Below, in pieces: positions 35,320 to 44,299 of a DNA stretch of 64,000 nt. The position numbers and the translations under genes are program-made. The stretch comes from Kovacikia minuta CCNUW1. Lineage in GTDB: Bacteria; Cyanobacteriota; Cyanobacteriia; Leptolyngbyales; Leptolyngbyaceae. The stretch lies in assembly GCF_020091585.1 (NCBI RefSeq), contig NZ_CP083582.1:806001-870000 (forward strand). The letters run 5' to 3'. Each line of letters begins with the position of its first letter. Position 1 is the first letter of the stretch. The notes beneath the pieces were generated by a model. The model was not told the DNA's origin and ran no database searches. It saw nothing but the letters and a program-made list of their open reading frames with translations.

Positions 35320-36537
35320 ATGATCAACGCAGAAATCGCGAACATGCAGGATTTTCGGGCGTGGTTACGGGAAAAGCAAGCTAAATATCTGCTACTGGCT
35401 GTCCAGGCTCCGCTGGAAGAGGTTGCTGGTCAGTTAACAAAGCTAGTCAAAGTAGAAGACTGGCAAAAAAAGATTAGCCTGAATGGTTCTTTAGCCGATC
35501 TGCCAGATGTTCCTTTGTTGCAATTGCAGGGAAGCTCCTGGACGCTCGCCTATTGGGCGATCGGTCGATGCCCCAACCTGAAGCAGGAAGGTCGCCAGCT
35601 TTCAGAAAAATTGGATACCAGAGTCATCGAAATCTGGGCAGCCGACACCTCCGGTTGGACTGAATGGCGGGTGTGGGAAAGGGGCGAGGAACGGGAAGAA
35701 GCTGGAAGAGACCAAGGAGATGACGTGTACTTTGAGTCTTCTCTGCAATTCCGCCGAGATCCAGATGGGGATGAGTTTGAGTCAGGTGAACTGAATGGGG
35801 AGGAATTAAGAGCCAAACTTACCTGCATGCTAGACGAATTACTGACAAATCAAGGAATATGTTTTCCTTCACCCGATTGCACTTTGTCTGAAATGGAAAT
35901 CGATCGCCTGGATCTCTTCGTGCTACCCTCTCAGCCATTGGGCATGATTGATTTTCAAAAGTCAGTATATGAAGGACATCCTGAGTACGCAATTTTTGCA
36001 GTCAAAGCTCCGATAGAAATGGTTGCTCCAGAGGTTGCAAAATATTGTCGCGTTGAAGATTGGCAGAAAGACATCAAAACTGCTGCGACGATCTGGGATG
36101 CGGTTGGAGAAAATGAAAAGTATCAGATGCCAATGATTCAACCCAAAGATAACAACTGGACGGTGGTTTACTGGATCGTGGGCGAGTGGGAAAACCTTGC
36201 GGATATGTGCAGTCAATTATCATCCGATTTGCAAACCAGAGTAATGGAGATTGGAGAAGAGGACACCTCTGCGGCAGTTGGCTACTCACTCTATGAGAAC
36301 GGTAAGCGGTTGGAGTACCTGGAATGGTGTCCTGGTGAAGAAATCACCTTTGAGTCCGAACTGCGCGACGAGCCAGAATTCGACAACTTTGATGAGGATG
36401 AAAGTGATGCGGTTTGTGGCTATATCAACGATCGCTTCATCGCAGAAGGCATCTACATTCCACCCTGGGAACTGGAAGTCACCGATGAATGGTTAGAACG
36501 AGTCGATCTGATGCCACCCTATTGGAGTAAACGCTAA
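35320..36537 (+). CDS. Unknown acidic protein made of two related halves
   Basis: About 405 residues from the ATG at 35320, chosen because AGGAG lies 8 bases before it. The two halves align by eye. FRAWLREKQAKYLLLAVQAP / FQKSVYEGHPEYAIFAVKAP open each half. The pairs KVEDWQKKI / RVEDWQKDI, SSWTLAYWAIGR / NNWTVVYWIVGE, and TRVIEIWAADTS / TRVMEIGEEDTS follow. Each half ends with an acidic ESxL...D segment and a small helical tail. It is therefore an internal duplication of a domain of about 200 residues that I cannot name. No signal peptide or membrane helix is seen. Neighbours are ankyrin proteins. Confidence 0.8.
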   Translation: MINAEIANMQDFRAWLREKQAKYLLLAVQAPLEEVAGQLTKLVKVEDWQKKISLNGSLADLPDVPLLQLQGSSWTLAYWAIGRCPNLKQEGRQLSEKLDTRVIEIWAADTSGWTEWRVWERGEEREEAGRDQGDDVYFESSLQFRRDPDGDEFESGELNGEELRAKLTCMLDELLTNQGICFPSPDCTLSEMEIDRLDLFVLPSQPLGMIDFQKSVYEGHPEYAIFAVKAPIEMVAPEVAKYCRVEDWQKDIKTAATIWDAVGENEKYQMPMIQPKDNNWTVVYWIVGEWENLADMCSQLSSDLQTRVMEIGEEDTSAAVGYSLYENGKRLEYLEWCPGEEITFESELRDEPEFDNFDEDESDAVCGYINDRFIAEGIYIPPWELEVTDEWLERVDLMPPYWSKR

Positions 36538-36642
36538 CCATGTCTGCCAGTAAGCATTTGAAGGTGTTGGGTTTCGCAGACTCAACTCACCTACGAGGCA
36601 GACGATCGCACTAGTGTTGATTTCCAGTGAGGAAATTAAAGG

Positions 36643-37146
36643 GTGAGAAACCAAAATAGTGATTCTGATCTCAGAAAAATTCTATTTAGTGCAATAACAA
36701 ATAATAATGGAGATTTAATTAGAGAAATACTGGGAGAAAATACCGTAAAGAGCATTAATTTTTTAATGGATTTTGGTTATTCCCCTCTTGAATATGCTCT
36801 TGAAATCAGTAGCCTAGATGCTGCAAAAGTACTGATTGAATTAGAGTTTGGATTAAATATGCGTGTGGCATTATTCCCTTTAGAATCCGCCATCTCATTC
36901 AATCACATTGAGATGGTTGAAATACTTTTGGCGGCAGGAATCGATGTTAACAGAGATTTAGGAGGAGGTTGGACTTTTTTAATGCGAGCAGCCATTAGTG
37001 AAAACTTGCAAGCTGCAAAATTATTAGTTGATGCAGGTGCTGATGCTGGCAAGGTGACACAAGAGGGTTGGATAGCACACTCAATTGCCTTAAGAGAAGG
37101 TTTTGCTGAATTAGCTGGCTATTTAGAATCCTTAATGACTTTCTAG
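36643..37146 (+). CDS. Small ankyrin-repeat protein
   Basis: 167 residues from a GTG start (GAGG ribosome site about 12 bases upstream). About four ankyrin units are seen: FGYSPLEYALEISSLDAAKV, PLESAISFNHIEMVEILLAA, GWTFLMRAAISENLQAAKLL and GWIAHSIALREGFAELAGYL. It would act by protein binding, and no catalytic domain is present. It may be co-transcribed with the duplicated-domain gene 105 bases upstream. Base composition is more AT-rich than its neighbours, a possible sign of separate origin. Confidence 0.8.
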   Translation: MRNQNSDSDLRKILFSAITNNNGDLIREILGENTVKSINFLMDFGYSPLEYALEISSLDAAKVLIELEFGLNMRVALFPLESAISFNHIEMVEILLAAGIDVNRDLGGGWTFLMRAAISENLQAAKLLVDAGADAGKVTQEGWIAHSIALREGFAELAGYLESLMTF

Positions 37147-37877
37147 CCAAGCCTCCAGTTCAGCTAGGGTGGAAAAATTCAGCAGAGCGATCGCGAGGGC
37201 TTCTAGTTGAGCCAGGTTTAATTGAGAGAGGCGATCGCGGATGCCCTCCGGTAATTTCCCAACTCGTTGTTCTAGAAGGAGGAGAACGAGCGATCGTTGC
37301 CCTTCCTGAATGCCTCGCTCAAAGCCGATTTCTTCCACGCTAGTAATGTATGGCACCTTGCGTTCCTCCTCATAAGCCTTCAACTCCAACCAAAATGCCT
37401 GCTTTAACCCCTCTGGCAAGATCATAACCCAATCAATGAACTTGAATAGATTCAACACTTCCCGACGACCGTAACCAGATTCATATAATCGCCGATTAAG
37501 CCGAGTTTCCATTCCTTACGATCATTTGCATTGCGTTTAGTTTCCTGCGCCTTTAGATGTGCCATGACTACCGTGGCAAAGGGATTAGGGTTGGCTTCTA
37601 ACGCCTGCCATTGGGTCTGATAGTCCTGCACTTCGACATGCAGCAGTAAAAACAATTCTTTCCCCCGTTTACGCCAGAGTTTGACAAGTAGGTCGGCATA
37701 GCGTTTGCCCGTTTCGGTATCGGGCGCAATTTGTTGAAACTCCTTGTCCAAAAATTTGATCGACTTTTTCCAATCAATTAAGCGATGTCAGTTAGGGAAG
37801 AAAAACGCAATTGCTTCTGGGAAATATTGGCGCAGAATTTCTTTCCAGGGGGAATCCTGATCGGTACGAGCAAACAT
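37132..37877 (-). pseudogene. Rpn-family nuclease / DUF4351 protein, decayed
   Basis: Pieces in order from 37877: MFARTDQDSPWKEILRQYFP, an in-frame TGA near 37787, then FLDKEFQQIAPDTETGKRYA and LFLLLHVEVQDYQ (the HxEVQ nuclease box). A frameshift near 37500 lies within GLIG/NRRLYESGYG. The C-terminal part is EVLNLFKFIDWVMILPEGL and the DUF4351-like tail RVGKLPEGIRDRLSQLNLAQ. Intact relatives are about 300 residues and are recombination-promoting, transposase-like nucleases. Two lesions make it non-functional unless they are sequencing errors. Confidence 0.7.
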
Positions 37878-37917
37878 GTTTCTGTTGAACATCCTCTGAT
37901 TTCTAGGAACAAAAGCT

Positions 37918-40137
37918 TTACTCTGTTGCGCCTGCGGTGCGGAGAAGTTGGGCGATCGCTCGCTTCTTATCCTCCACAGCCAGTGCCAACGCGGTTTTTC
38001 CCTGGCGATTGCGAAGACTAAGATCAGCCCCCGCATCAATTAAAACTTGCACAACTTCAGTCGCATTCCAGGTGAGAGCTTTCATTAACGGAGTCCAACC
38101 ATCGTTATCCCGGACATTCACATCTGCTCCGGCTGCAATCAGTAGTTTGACCGTTTCAACATGCCCCCAGTACACGGCTTCAGAAAGGGCGGTTTGTCCC
38201 GAATTGCTGGTTTTATTGACATTTGCTCCCGCTGCTAAAAGCATTTGCACAACCTCAACCGTGCCCTTTGCCGCCGCAAAAATGAGAGCAGTCCAACCAC
38301 TATGATCAGGTGCATCCAGATTGGTAACGTCCGGCACCAGGGTTCTGACCAGTTCTGCATTTTCATCAAAGGCAGCAGAACGCAACATTTCCTCACGGGC
38401 AGCAGTGCTGGCTTTTCCGCCTTTCTGTTTGTCTGCCGCCATGACTAATTTGGAAATTTCTGGACTGGCATAGGTTGCCTGTTCAAATGGGGTGCCATCC
38501 CAGCTTTTCTTGTGGGGGTCAGCGCCAAATTCCAACAGCACTCGTACAGCTTCGGTGGTTTCTTCCTGAACGGCATAAAACAGGGCGGTTTCGCCTCGCT
38601 TATCTTGAGCATCTACCGTTGCGCCAGATTCCAGCAATAAACGCATTACTTCGGCATGGTCTGATTCAGCCGCAACCATGAGTGGCGTTTTGCCCAGTTT
38701 TTTGCCCGGACGATCGCTCAAATTCACCGATGCACCAGCCTCTAACAAAACCCGCACCGCTTCAATATGTCCTCGTTCGGCTGCAAACATCAAAGCCGTC
38801 TTGTGACGGGGATTGCGGCGTTCCTGTACTTCACTGGCATCGGGATTGATGCCTGCTTGCAACGCCGATCGCAAAGCCGCGACATTGCCCTGTTTTGCTG
38901 CCCCCAAAAGCGCCGCTGTGGAAAATTGAGTGGCACCTTCAGGGGCTTCGGCTCCTGCACTCTGGAGCAATTGCACAATGTCCGCGTGTCCCTGTTGAAC
39001 GGCAATCTCCAGGGCAGTGCGACCTTTTTTATCGGCGATTGCCACATTTGCTCCAGCGGCTAATAGGGCGGCAACGATTTCGGTGTGTCCCTTATCGGCG
39101 GCATAGATCAGGGCAGTCTTCCGGTCTGATTGCTCGGCGATCGCTGCTGCCATGTCCTTAAACAAGTCAGGCACCGTTCCCTTTGCTGGATCTTCTACCA
39201 CATTTGGAGCAGCCCCCTTTGCCAGCAGAATGTTGGCAATATCGAGATATCCCTGTTCAGCCGCCAGCATCAGGGCGGTTTGACCTTGAAAGTGGCGAGT
39301 ATCGAGGTTAACACCTGCATCTACAAGCAACTGCATGATGTATGCCATTCGCGATCGTGGATCGGAGTGATTGTCTCCTAGCCCCCAACTTGCTAAAGCC
39401 TGAACCATTTGGGGAACAGAGAACACGGCAATTAACGGGGTCACTCCATCTTTTCTTGGTTGATTGACATCTGCACCTGCGGCAATCAATTCATGCACCA
39501 CGCGATCGTGTCCATTCAAACAAGCATCCACCAATGCGGAGTCACCACTTGTGTTTGTGCTGTTGACCGGGCAGCCTGCTTCCAGTAGCAGTTGAATAAT
39601 CTCAGCGTTATTGGTTTTATTTGCTGCTTCAACCAGGGGATTAAATCCGGTACTGAATGTGACTTCTGCCCCTGCATTCAGAAGTAACTGCAACATCTCA
39701 GGATTGTTTGCTTTGATCGCTTTTGTTAAAGGTCGCAAGCCTGGATCATTCCAATTGGGATCGGCTCCTGCCTCCAGCAGAATCCGGGCAATTTCGGTAT
39801 AGCCTTTGTCTACGGCAAATTCCAGGGCATCGAATGTAAAAAATTGCTTGATCCGAACGTTGACATCGGCACCTGCGGCGATCAGTGCTTGCACAATCTC
39901 GATTCTGCCTTCTATCACTACTGCCATTAGTAGGGTCGGCTCATTCTGCTTACGGGTTTGGTTTTCGGTTGCCACCAGTTCACGGAAAAACTGCTGCTGT
40001 CCAGTGCGGGCTGCTGCCGAAAGCTCTTCAAAGAAGGCATTTTTATCCGCTTCATCTGAAGAACTGGGTGGGGTGGTGTCTCCCATCACTGATTGGGCGA
40101 TCGCACGAATGAGCTTGTCTAAGTTCTGTAATGACAC
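37918..40137 (-). CDS. Long ankyrin-repeat protein
   Basis: About 739 residues if started at the GTG at 40137, which has AAGGGAAG just upstream. The frame is open back to 40290, but those codons come from a repeat element. A helical N-terminal segment (SLQNLDKLIRAIAQSVMGD) precedes roughly 17-19 ankyrin units of the form ALxxAAxxGHxEIVxxLLxAGADVN, covering nearly the whole protein. It is a scaffold for protein interaction with no enzymatic domain. It ends 40 bases upstream of the Rpn remnant on the same strand. Confidence 0.85.
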   Translation of the reverse strand: MSLQNLDKLIRAIAQSVMGDTTPPSSSDEADKNAFFEELSAAARTGQQQFFRELVATENQTRKQNEPTLLMAVVIEGRIEIVQALIAAGADVNVRIKQFFTFDALEFAVDKGYTEIARILLEAGADPNWNDPGLRPLTKAIKANNPEMLQLLLNAGAEVTFSTGFNPLVEAANKTNNAEIIQLLLEAGCPVNSTNTSGDSALVDACLNGHDRVVHELIAAGADVNQPRKDGVTPLIAVFSVPQMVQALASWGLGDNHSDPRSRMAYIMQLLVDAGVNLDTRHFQGQTALMLAAEQGYLDIANILLAKGAAPNVVEDPAKGTVPDLFKDMAAAIAEQSDRKTALIYAADKGHTEIVAALLAAGANVAIADKKGRTALEIAVQQGHADIVQLLQSAGAEAPEGATQFSTAALLGAAKQGNVAALRSALQAGINPDASEVQERRNPRHKTALMFAAERGHIEAVRVLLEAGASVNLSDRPGKKLGKTPLMVAAESDHAEVMRLLLESGATVDAQDKRGETALFYAVQEETTEAVRVLLEFGADPHKKSWDGTPFEQATYASPEISKLVMAADKQKGGKASTAAREEMLRSAAFDENAELVRTLVPDVTNLDAPDHSGWTALIFAAAKGTVEVVQMLLAAGANVNKTSNSGQTALSEAVYWGHVETVKLLIAAGADVNVRDNDGWTPLMKALTWNATEVVQVLIDAGADLSLRNRQGKTALALAVEDKKRAIAQLLRTAGATE

Positions 40138-40181
40138 TGTTACTTCCCTTTGCCTTGAGTAAACCGGATATTCAGCCCTTG

Positions 40182-40285
40182 TTATACCAATTTGAATTGA
40201 AAACGCGACAGATCGGGTAGGGGCGTTTGGCCAAACGCCTTTACAGGATGTTGATGTGCCACGAAGACTATTTAAATTGGTATTA
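40182..40285. mobile_element. 104-bp MITE-like repeat
   Basis: The ends TTATACCAATTTGAAT and ATTTAAATTGGTATTA are imperfect inverted repeats (13 of 16). The centre holds a perfect 18-base palindrome GGCGTTTGGCCAAACGCC at 40222-40239. It has no coding capacity. It lies immediately upstream of the ankyrin gene and extends its open frame artificially. Confidence 0.6.
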
Positions 40286-40355
40286 GCCATCTAAGTAGGA
40301 TGCCCAAACACCACTAACAAATTGTGGTTGAATCGCACTGAAATAAATTGGTTTA

Positions 40356-40387
40356 GATCCCCGACTTTTTCAAAAAAGTCGGGGATC
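40356..40387 (-). terminator. Long perfect hairpin after the helicase gene
   Basis: GATCCCCGACTTTTT pairs with AAAAAGTCGGGGATC, a 15-base perfect stem with a two-base loop, 34 bases past the helicase stop. It lacks a clean T-run beyond the stem but contains one within. It may act as a bidirectional terminator or be a member of a dispersed palindrome family. Confidence 0.5.
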
Positions 40388-40420
40388 TGGGTTGGCGGGA
40401 TTGCTTTAAGTCAGTGCCAT

Positions 40421-42830
40421 TCAATTCTGGTTTTCCCGCACAATCTGATTCACTTCCACAAATGATTGCATCAACAGAATAAATTCTTGATTGCTGCCTG
40501 TGCGGCCTCCGATATCTAGATAGGCGGATGCATAGTTTTGACAAAGGAGGGCTTCATTCAAAAAACGATCGTGCTTCTCAATCACTTTATTCTTGACCGT
40601 AGCAGCCAGAGCGATCGCATCCACTGGAGGATTGGTAGCGATCGCCTGTAGGTGTGGCAAAAGTTGCTTCGGTGTTAAGTCTTCAATGATCAGGGCGATC
40701 GCATCTCGGCTGACCTTGATTCCCTGCGCCTGCAACTGCACCAGAATTGTATTGATCACAATGTCGCCTGTCCAGCAAAACAAAAGGGTCTGGGTACCAT
40801 AGGCCAGGATTGAGGTTTGCGCCAAGTTGTAGCGCATGAAGTTGGCTCTGGCTTCGAGCAGTAAATCGCGGGCAGTGGCATCCAAAAAAATCGGAATTTC
40901 TTCTGAACTATACAGCCGATACATTTCTTGCCGGATGCGATCGTGAATCCAGCCCCCACTGCCGCTGAAAATGGGTACCCGTCCTGCTGCTGCCCTTGCT
41001 ACCTCCACAACCTTGTGGTCTAAATTAACCGAAAGAATTTGCCAGCGATACCCGGCAAAAATGAGATAGGTTCCTTCTACCAGCGGATATTCTACCGGTA
41101 GGGTTCCCAGGGTTTTGCCACTGGTCACCACCCGATATTCCTCCGGGGTTTGAAAGGCGGTGTAGAAGCTGTAGTGATTGATCAGGCGTTCTCCGTTCAA
41201 ACCGGGCAATAGCGATCCATCCTGGCTTTGTTGAATCAGATCATGCGCTCCCAGACAGCGCAGCAATTGCCCAAACAGGGATTTGTTGACGTTGGTGAAG
41301 GGGCCGGTTTGGCAGAGGATCTGCCATGTCTGATCTGCATGCACTCCTCCAGATTGGGCAATCAGGGATAGAAATTGCTGGATCAGGGTTGAAAGGTGCA
41401 ATTTGCCGACAATGGGCGGTTCGCACCAGCGTTCCAGGAGTAGATTAATAATCGCGATCGCCTGCATCAGTTCGGGATGGAGTGCATCCTGGGGGGAAGT
41501 GTCCGGTGAGACTTCCGGTTCCGAAATGTAACAGCGCAGAATTGCCGGATCACCTTCCCGTCTGCCCGATCGCCCCAATCGCTGGCGGGTACTGGTCACG
41601 GAAAAGGGCGCACCGATTTGGGCGATCGAGGTCATTTCCCCAATATCAATTCCCATTTCCAGGGTCGTTGTACAAACCACATTGGCGGGACGTTCTCCCC
41701 TTAACGCCTGTTCTGCCTCTTCCCGTAGTTCTTTCGAGAGATTGCCGTGGTGGGGCAAAAACTCATTCGGGACGCGATTTTGTTCACACAGACGACGCAG
41801 GCGATCGGCGTAGGCTTCCACATCGGTTCGACGATTCACGAAAATCAGATTATGGCTACCACGCAACACTTTGAACAAATGATCGGCAATACTCTCCTTA
41901 TCAGGCTCCTCTTCCGTTGCAGCCTGTTTTGCTGGCTCTGGTTGCACAATGGGTAATGCTCTGCGATACCCCCGTACCTGAATTTTGAGTTCCTGCCCCC
42001 CATCGTCCACTGGGCTGAGCCGCACCACTGCATCACCTTTGCCAGGACGGAGAAAGTCGGCTGCCAGGGATAGATGCGCCTAAGGTTGCACTCAAACCAA
42101 TACGGGGAATCGATCGCTGCACCCCTAACTCCACCCGATGCATCAGGCTCTGGAGTTGTTTGCCACGCTCCACACCAATAAACGAATGCAGTTCATCAAC
42201 TACGATGTAATTCAATGCCTGGAATGTTGCTGCCAGCTCGTATCCGCGCCGCACAAACAGGGCTTCCAGAGATTCCGGCGTAATCAAAACCATCCCTGAG
42301 GGATGCTGTAATACCTTTCGTTTGCGACCGGCATCAATGTCTCCATGCCAGGGATGAATGGGAATATCCAGCCGTTCGCCCAACTCCGACAGGCGACGAT
42401 ATTGATCGTTAATCAAGGCTTTGAGGGGGCTGATGTAGAGGACCTGGATACCTGAAGAGGGATGAGGGATGGGGGATGGGGGATGAATTTTGAGTTCTAA
42501 ATTTTGAATTTTGAATTTTGAATTTTGCATGGAAAACCTCTCCCCGTCCCCGCGTCCCTGTATCCCCGCGCCTTCTGCCCTCTGCCCTCTGCCTTCTGCC
42601 TTCTGATTCAACAAATAGGAAAAAATGGGTAAAAATGCGGCTTCGGTTTTGCCGCCTGCGGTGGCGGCGGAGATGATGACATCGGTGTGGGCGGACAGGA
42701 TGGGGGCGATCGCCTGTTCCTGGATGTCACGTAATTCTGTCCAGCCCTGCTGCCAGATCCAGCGTTGCACCTGTGGGTGCAATTGATCAAATCCTGAGGA
42801 GTTGGAGCGAGAGTCGGAAGAAGCTGTCAT
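40421..42830 (-). pseudogene. Lhr/BrxHI-like DEAD/DEAH-box helicase, one frameshift
   Basis: The first part (from 42830) has the Q-motif region LRDIQEQAIAPIL, motif I AATAGGKTEAAFLP, motif II VDELHSF and motif III LSATLG. The frame then shifts near 42070. The second part resumes with LAADFLRPGKGDAVVRLSPV, TTTLEMGIDIGEM and motif VI RQRLGRSGRREGD, then a C-terminal region typical of Lhr-like helicases. The total is about 800 residues. Between motifs I and Ia, about 50 residues (EGRGQRAEGAGIQGRGD... SKFKIQNLELKIHPPS) come from short-repeat DNA inserted in frame. It is third in the TerB-DUF2791-helicase operon. It is functional only if the frameshift is an artefact. Confidence 0.8.
42453..42605. 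repeat. Short-repeat insertion within the helicase gene
   Basis: AATTTTGAATTTTG units, then CCCCGCGTCCC and CTTCTGCCCTCTGCC units, occupy about 150 bases between helicase motifs I and Ia while keeping the frame. These repeat types are otherwise intergenic here (for example 46770-46890). Confidence 0.7.
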
Positions 42831-42961
42831 TGTTAGTGTTCGAGCCTATGAATCTGATGCTGAAAAGTTAACCCTTGCTTCCATTCATGCAGAAATAGCG
42901 ATGGGAGACCTTTATGAAGGAGTAGGCTTTAGTCTAAATGAGGCTTGTATCAAGGAGAAGA

Positions 42962-44299
42962 TCAGAGGCGGAAGGAGGCAAGGTCATCGTCATCCCCTTC
43001 TGCTGGCACCCGAACTTTGCCATTGTCCTGAATGGGAGCCGTAAGTAAATCGGGATTAGTTTCGGGGGCAATGCTGACCTGGGAGACGAGATCGGTCCAG
43101 GTTACGTGTTGGTTTTGTTCCAGGACAGATAACAGATCGACAAAGGCTTTGATCGTGTTGCGGGGGGTGCGGAAGTAGGCGTCACCAATGCGTTTGGAGC
43201 AATGGGTCATGAATGCCTGGATGCCTTCGTCGGGGAGGAGGTATTGGTCGCGATCGCCAGAGGCAAACACATGCCGGATTTTGCTCAGTAACACAAACAA
43301 ATCCTCTGGGCTGAGGTTCCCCAGGCGTAATACAGGGTTATTGTAATCTACCAATCCATTGACGGCAAAGCTGTTTTCCGCCAGACGGGATTGCAGGGCA
43401 GGGTAGCTGTACAATCCCCGGCGGGTGTCCATCAAAAAATCTGGGGTGCCGCCCATCATGAAGCCTAAACCGCTTGCATTTCCTTGAAGGCAATCGTTGA
43501 GAATCCGAAGAATTTGTTCGTAGTTGCTTTTGCGTGCCTGGGTGTTTGCCAGTTTGTACAGATTAACCAGTTCATCGAGGCTAATCAGGAAGCCAGAATA
43601 GCCTGCCAGTTGGACTAACTGGGTGAATAACTTGAGTTGATCGTAGACATTGGCATCATCCACGATCGTCCTGACGCCGAGGGCATGGCGGGCATCGGTA
43701 CGGGTGGTGTATTCTCCCCGTAACCAGCGAATGGCATTGGCTTTCAGGGTTTCGTCACCGTTGTCGTGTCCGCGCCAGTAGGCCGCAATTACTTCCGCAA
43801 AATCGTAACCGCCAACCATTTCGGATAAATGGGCTAACCGTTCCCGGATCACGACTTCTGGTTCAACATTGCGATCGCGCCCTTCACTCACCGCAGAGGT
43901 GACAAATCGCTCAATCACACTTGGCAATGCGCCCCCTTCAGGTTTGGTGCGGGTGGCTAGATTCTGCATCAGTTCGGCGTAGAGCGATCGTGCCTGTCCA
44001 GCGGTGGCATGCAGGCGGCGATCGGGGGTGAGGTCGGCATGGGCAGTCACCAGTTTCTTTTCCAGGGCAATGGAGCGCACCAGCGATAGAAAGAAGGTTT
44101 TACCGGAACCGTATTCCCCAATCACAAACCGGATTGCGGAGCCACCTTCAGTGATGCGATCGAGATCGCGAATCACGGCTTTGGTTTCCTCTACCCGCCC
44201 CACCTGGATTAAGTGCTGACCCCTCCTGGGTACGACGCCCGCCTGTAGGGATTGAACCACCGTATCCCGATCCTTCGCTTTGATGGGGGTTTGCGTCAT
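42962..44299 (-). CDS. DUF2791 P-loop ATPase (BrxD-like)
   Basis: 445 residues. Walker A is GEYGSGKTFF (61-70) and Walker B is FLISLDELVNL (about 238-248). Family features are GEYGSGKT following SAIRFVIG, QARSLYAELM and FMMGGTPDFLMDTRRGLYSY. DUF2791 proteins include BrxD of BREX type 2 systems, where they accompany an Lhr-type helicase as here. The start ATG overlaps the stop of the TerB gene (ATGA, 44296-44299), so the two are translationally coupled. No PglX methylase or PglZ phosphatase is nearby, so this is not a standard BREX locus. Confidence 0.82.
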   Translation of the reverse strand: MTQTPIKAKDRDTVVQSLQAGVVPRRGQHLIQVGRVEETKAVIRDLDRITEGGSAIRFVIGEYGSGKTFFLSLVRSIALEKKLVTAHADLTPDRRLHATAGQARSLYAELMQNLATRTKPEGGALPSVIERFVTSAVSEGRDRNVEPEVVIRERLAHLSEMVGGYDFAEVIAAYWRGHDNGDETLKANAIRWLRGEYTTRTDARHALGVRTIVDDANVYDQLKLFTQLVQLAGYSGFLISLDELVNLYKLANTQARKSNYEQILRILNDCLQGNASGLGFMMGGTPDFLMDTRRGLYSYPALQSRLAENSFAVNGLVDYNNPVLRLGNLSPEDLFVLLSKIRHVFASGDRDQYLLPDEGIQAFMTHCSKRIGDAYFRTPRNTIKAFVDLLSVLEQNQHVTWTDLVSQVSIAPETNPDLLTAPIQDNGKVRVPAEGDDDDLASFRL

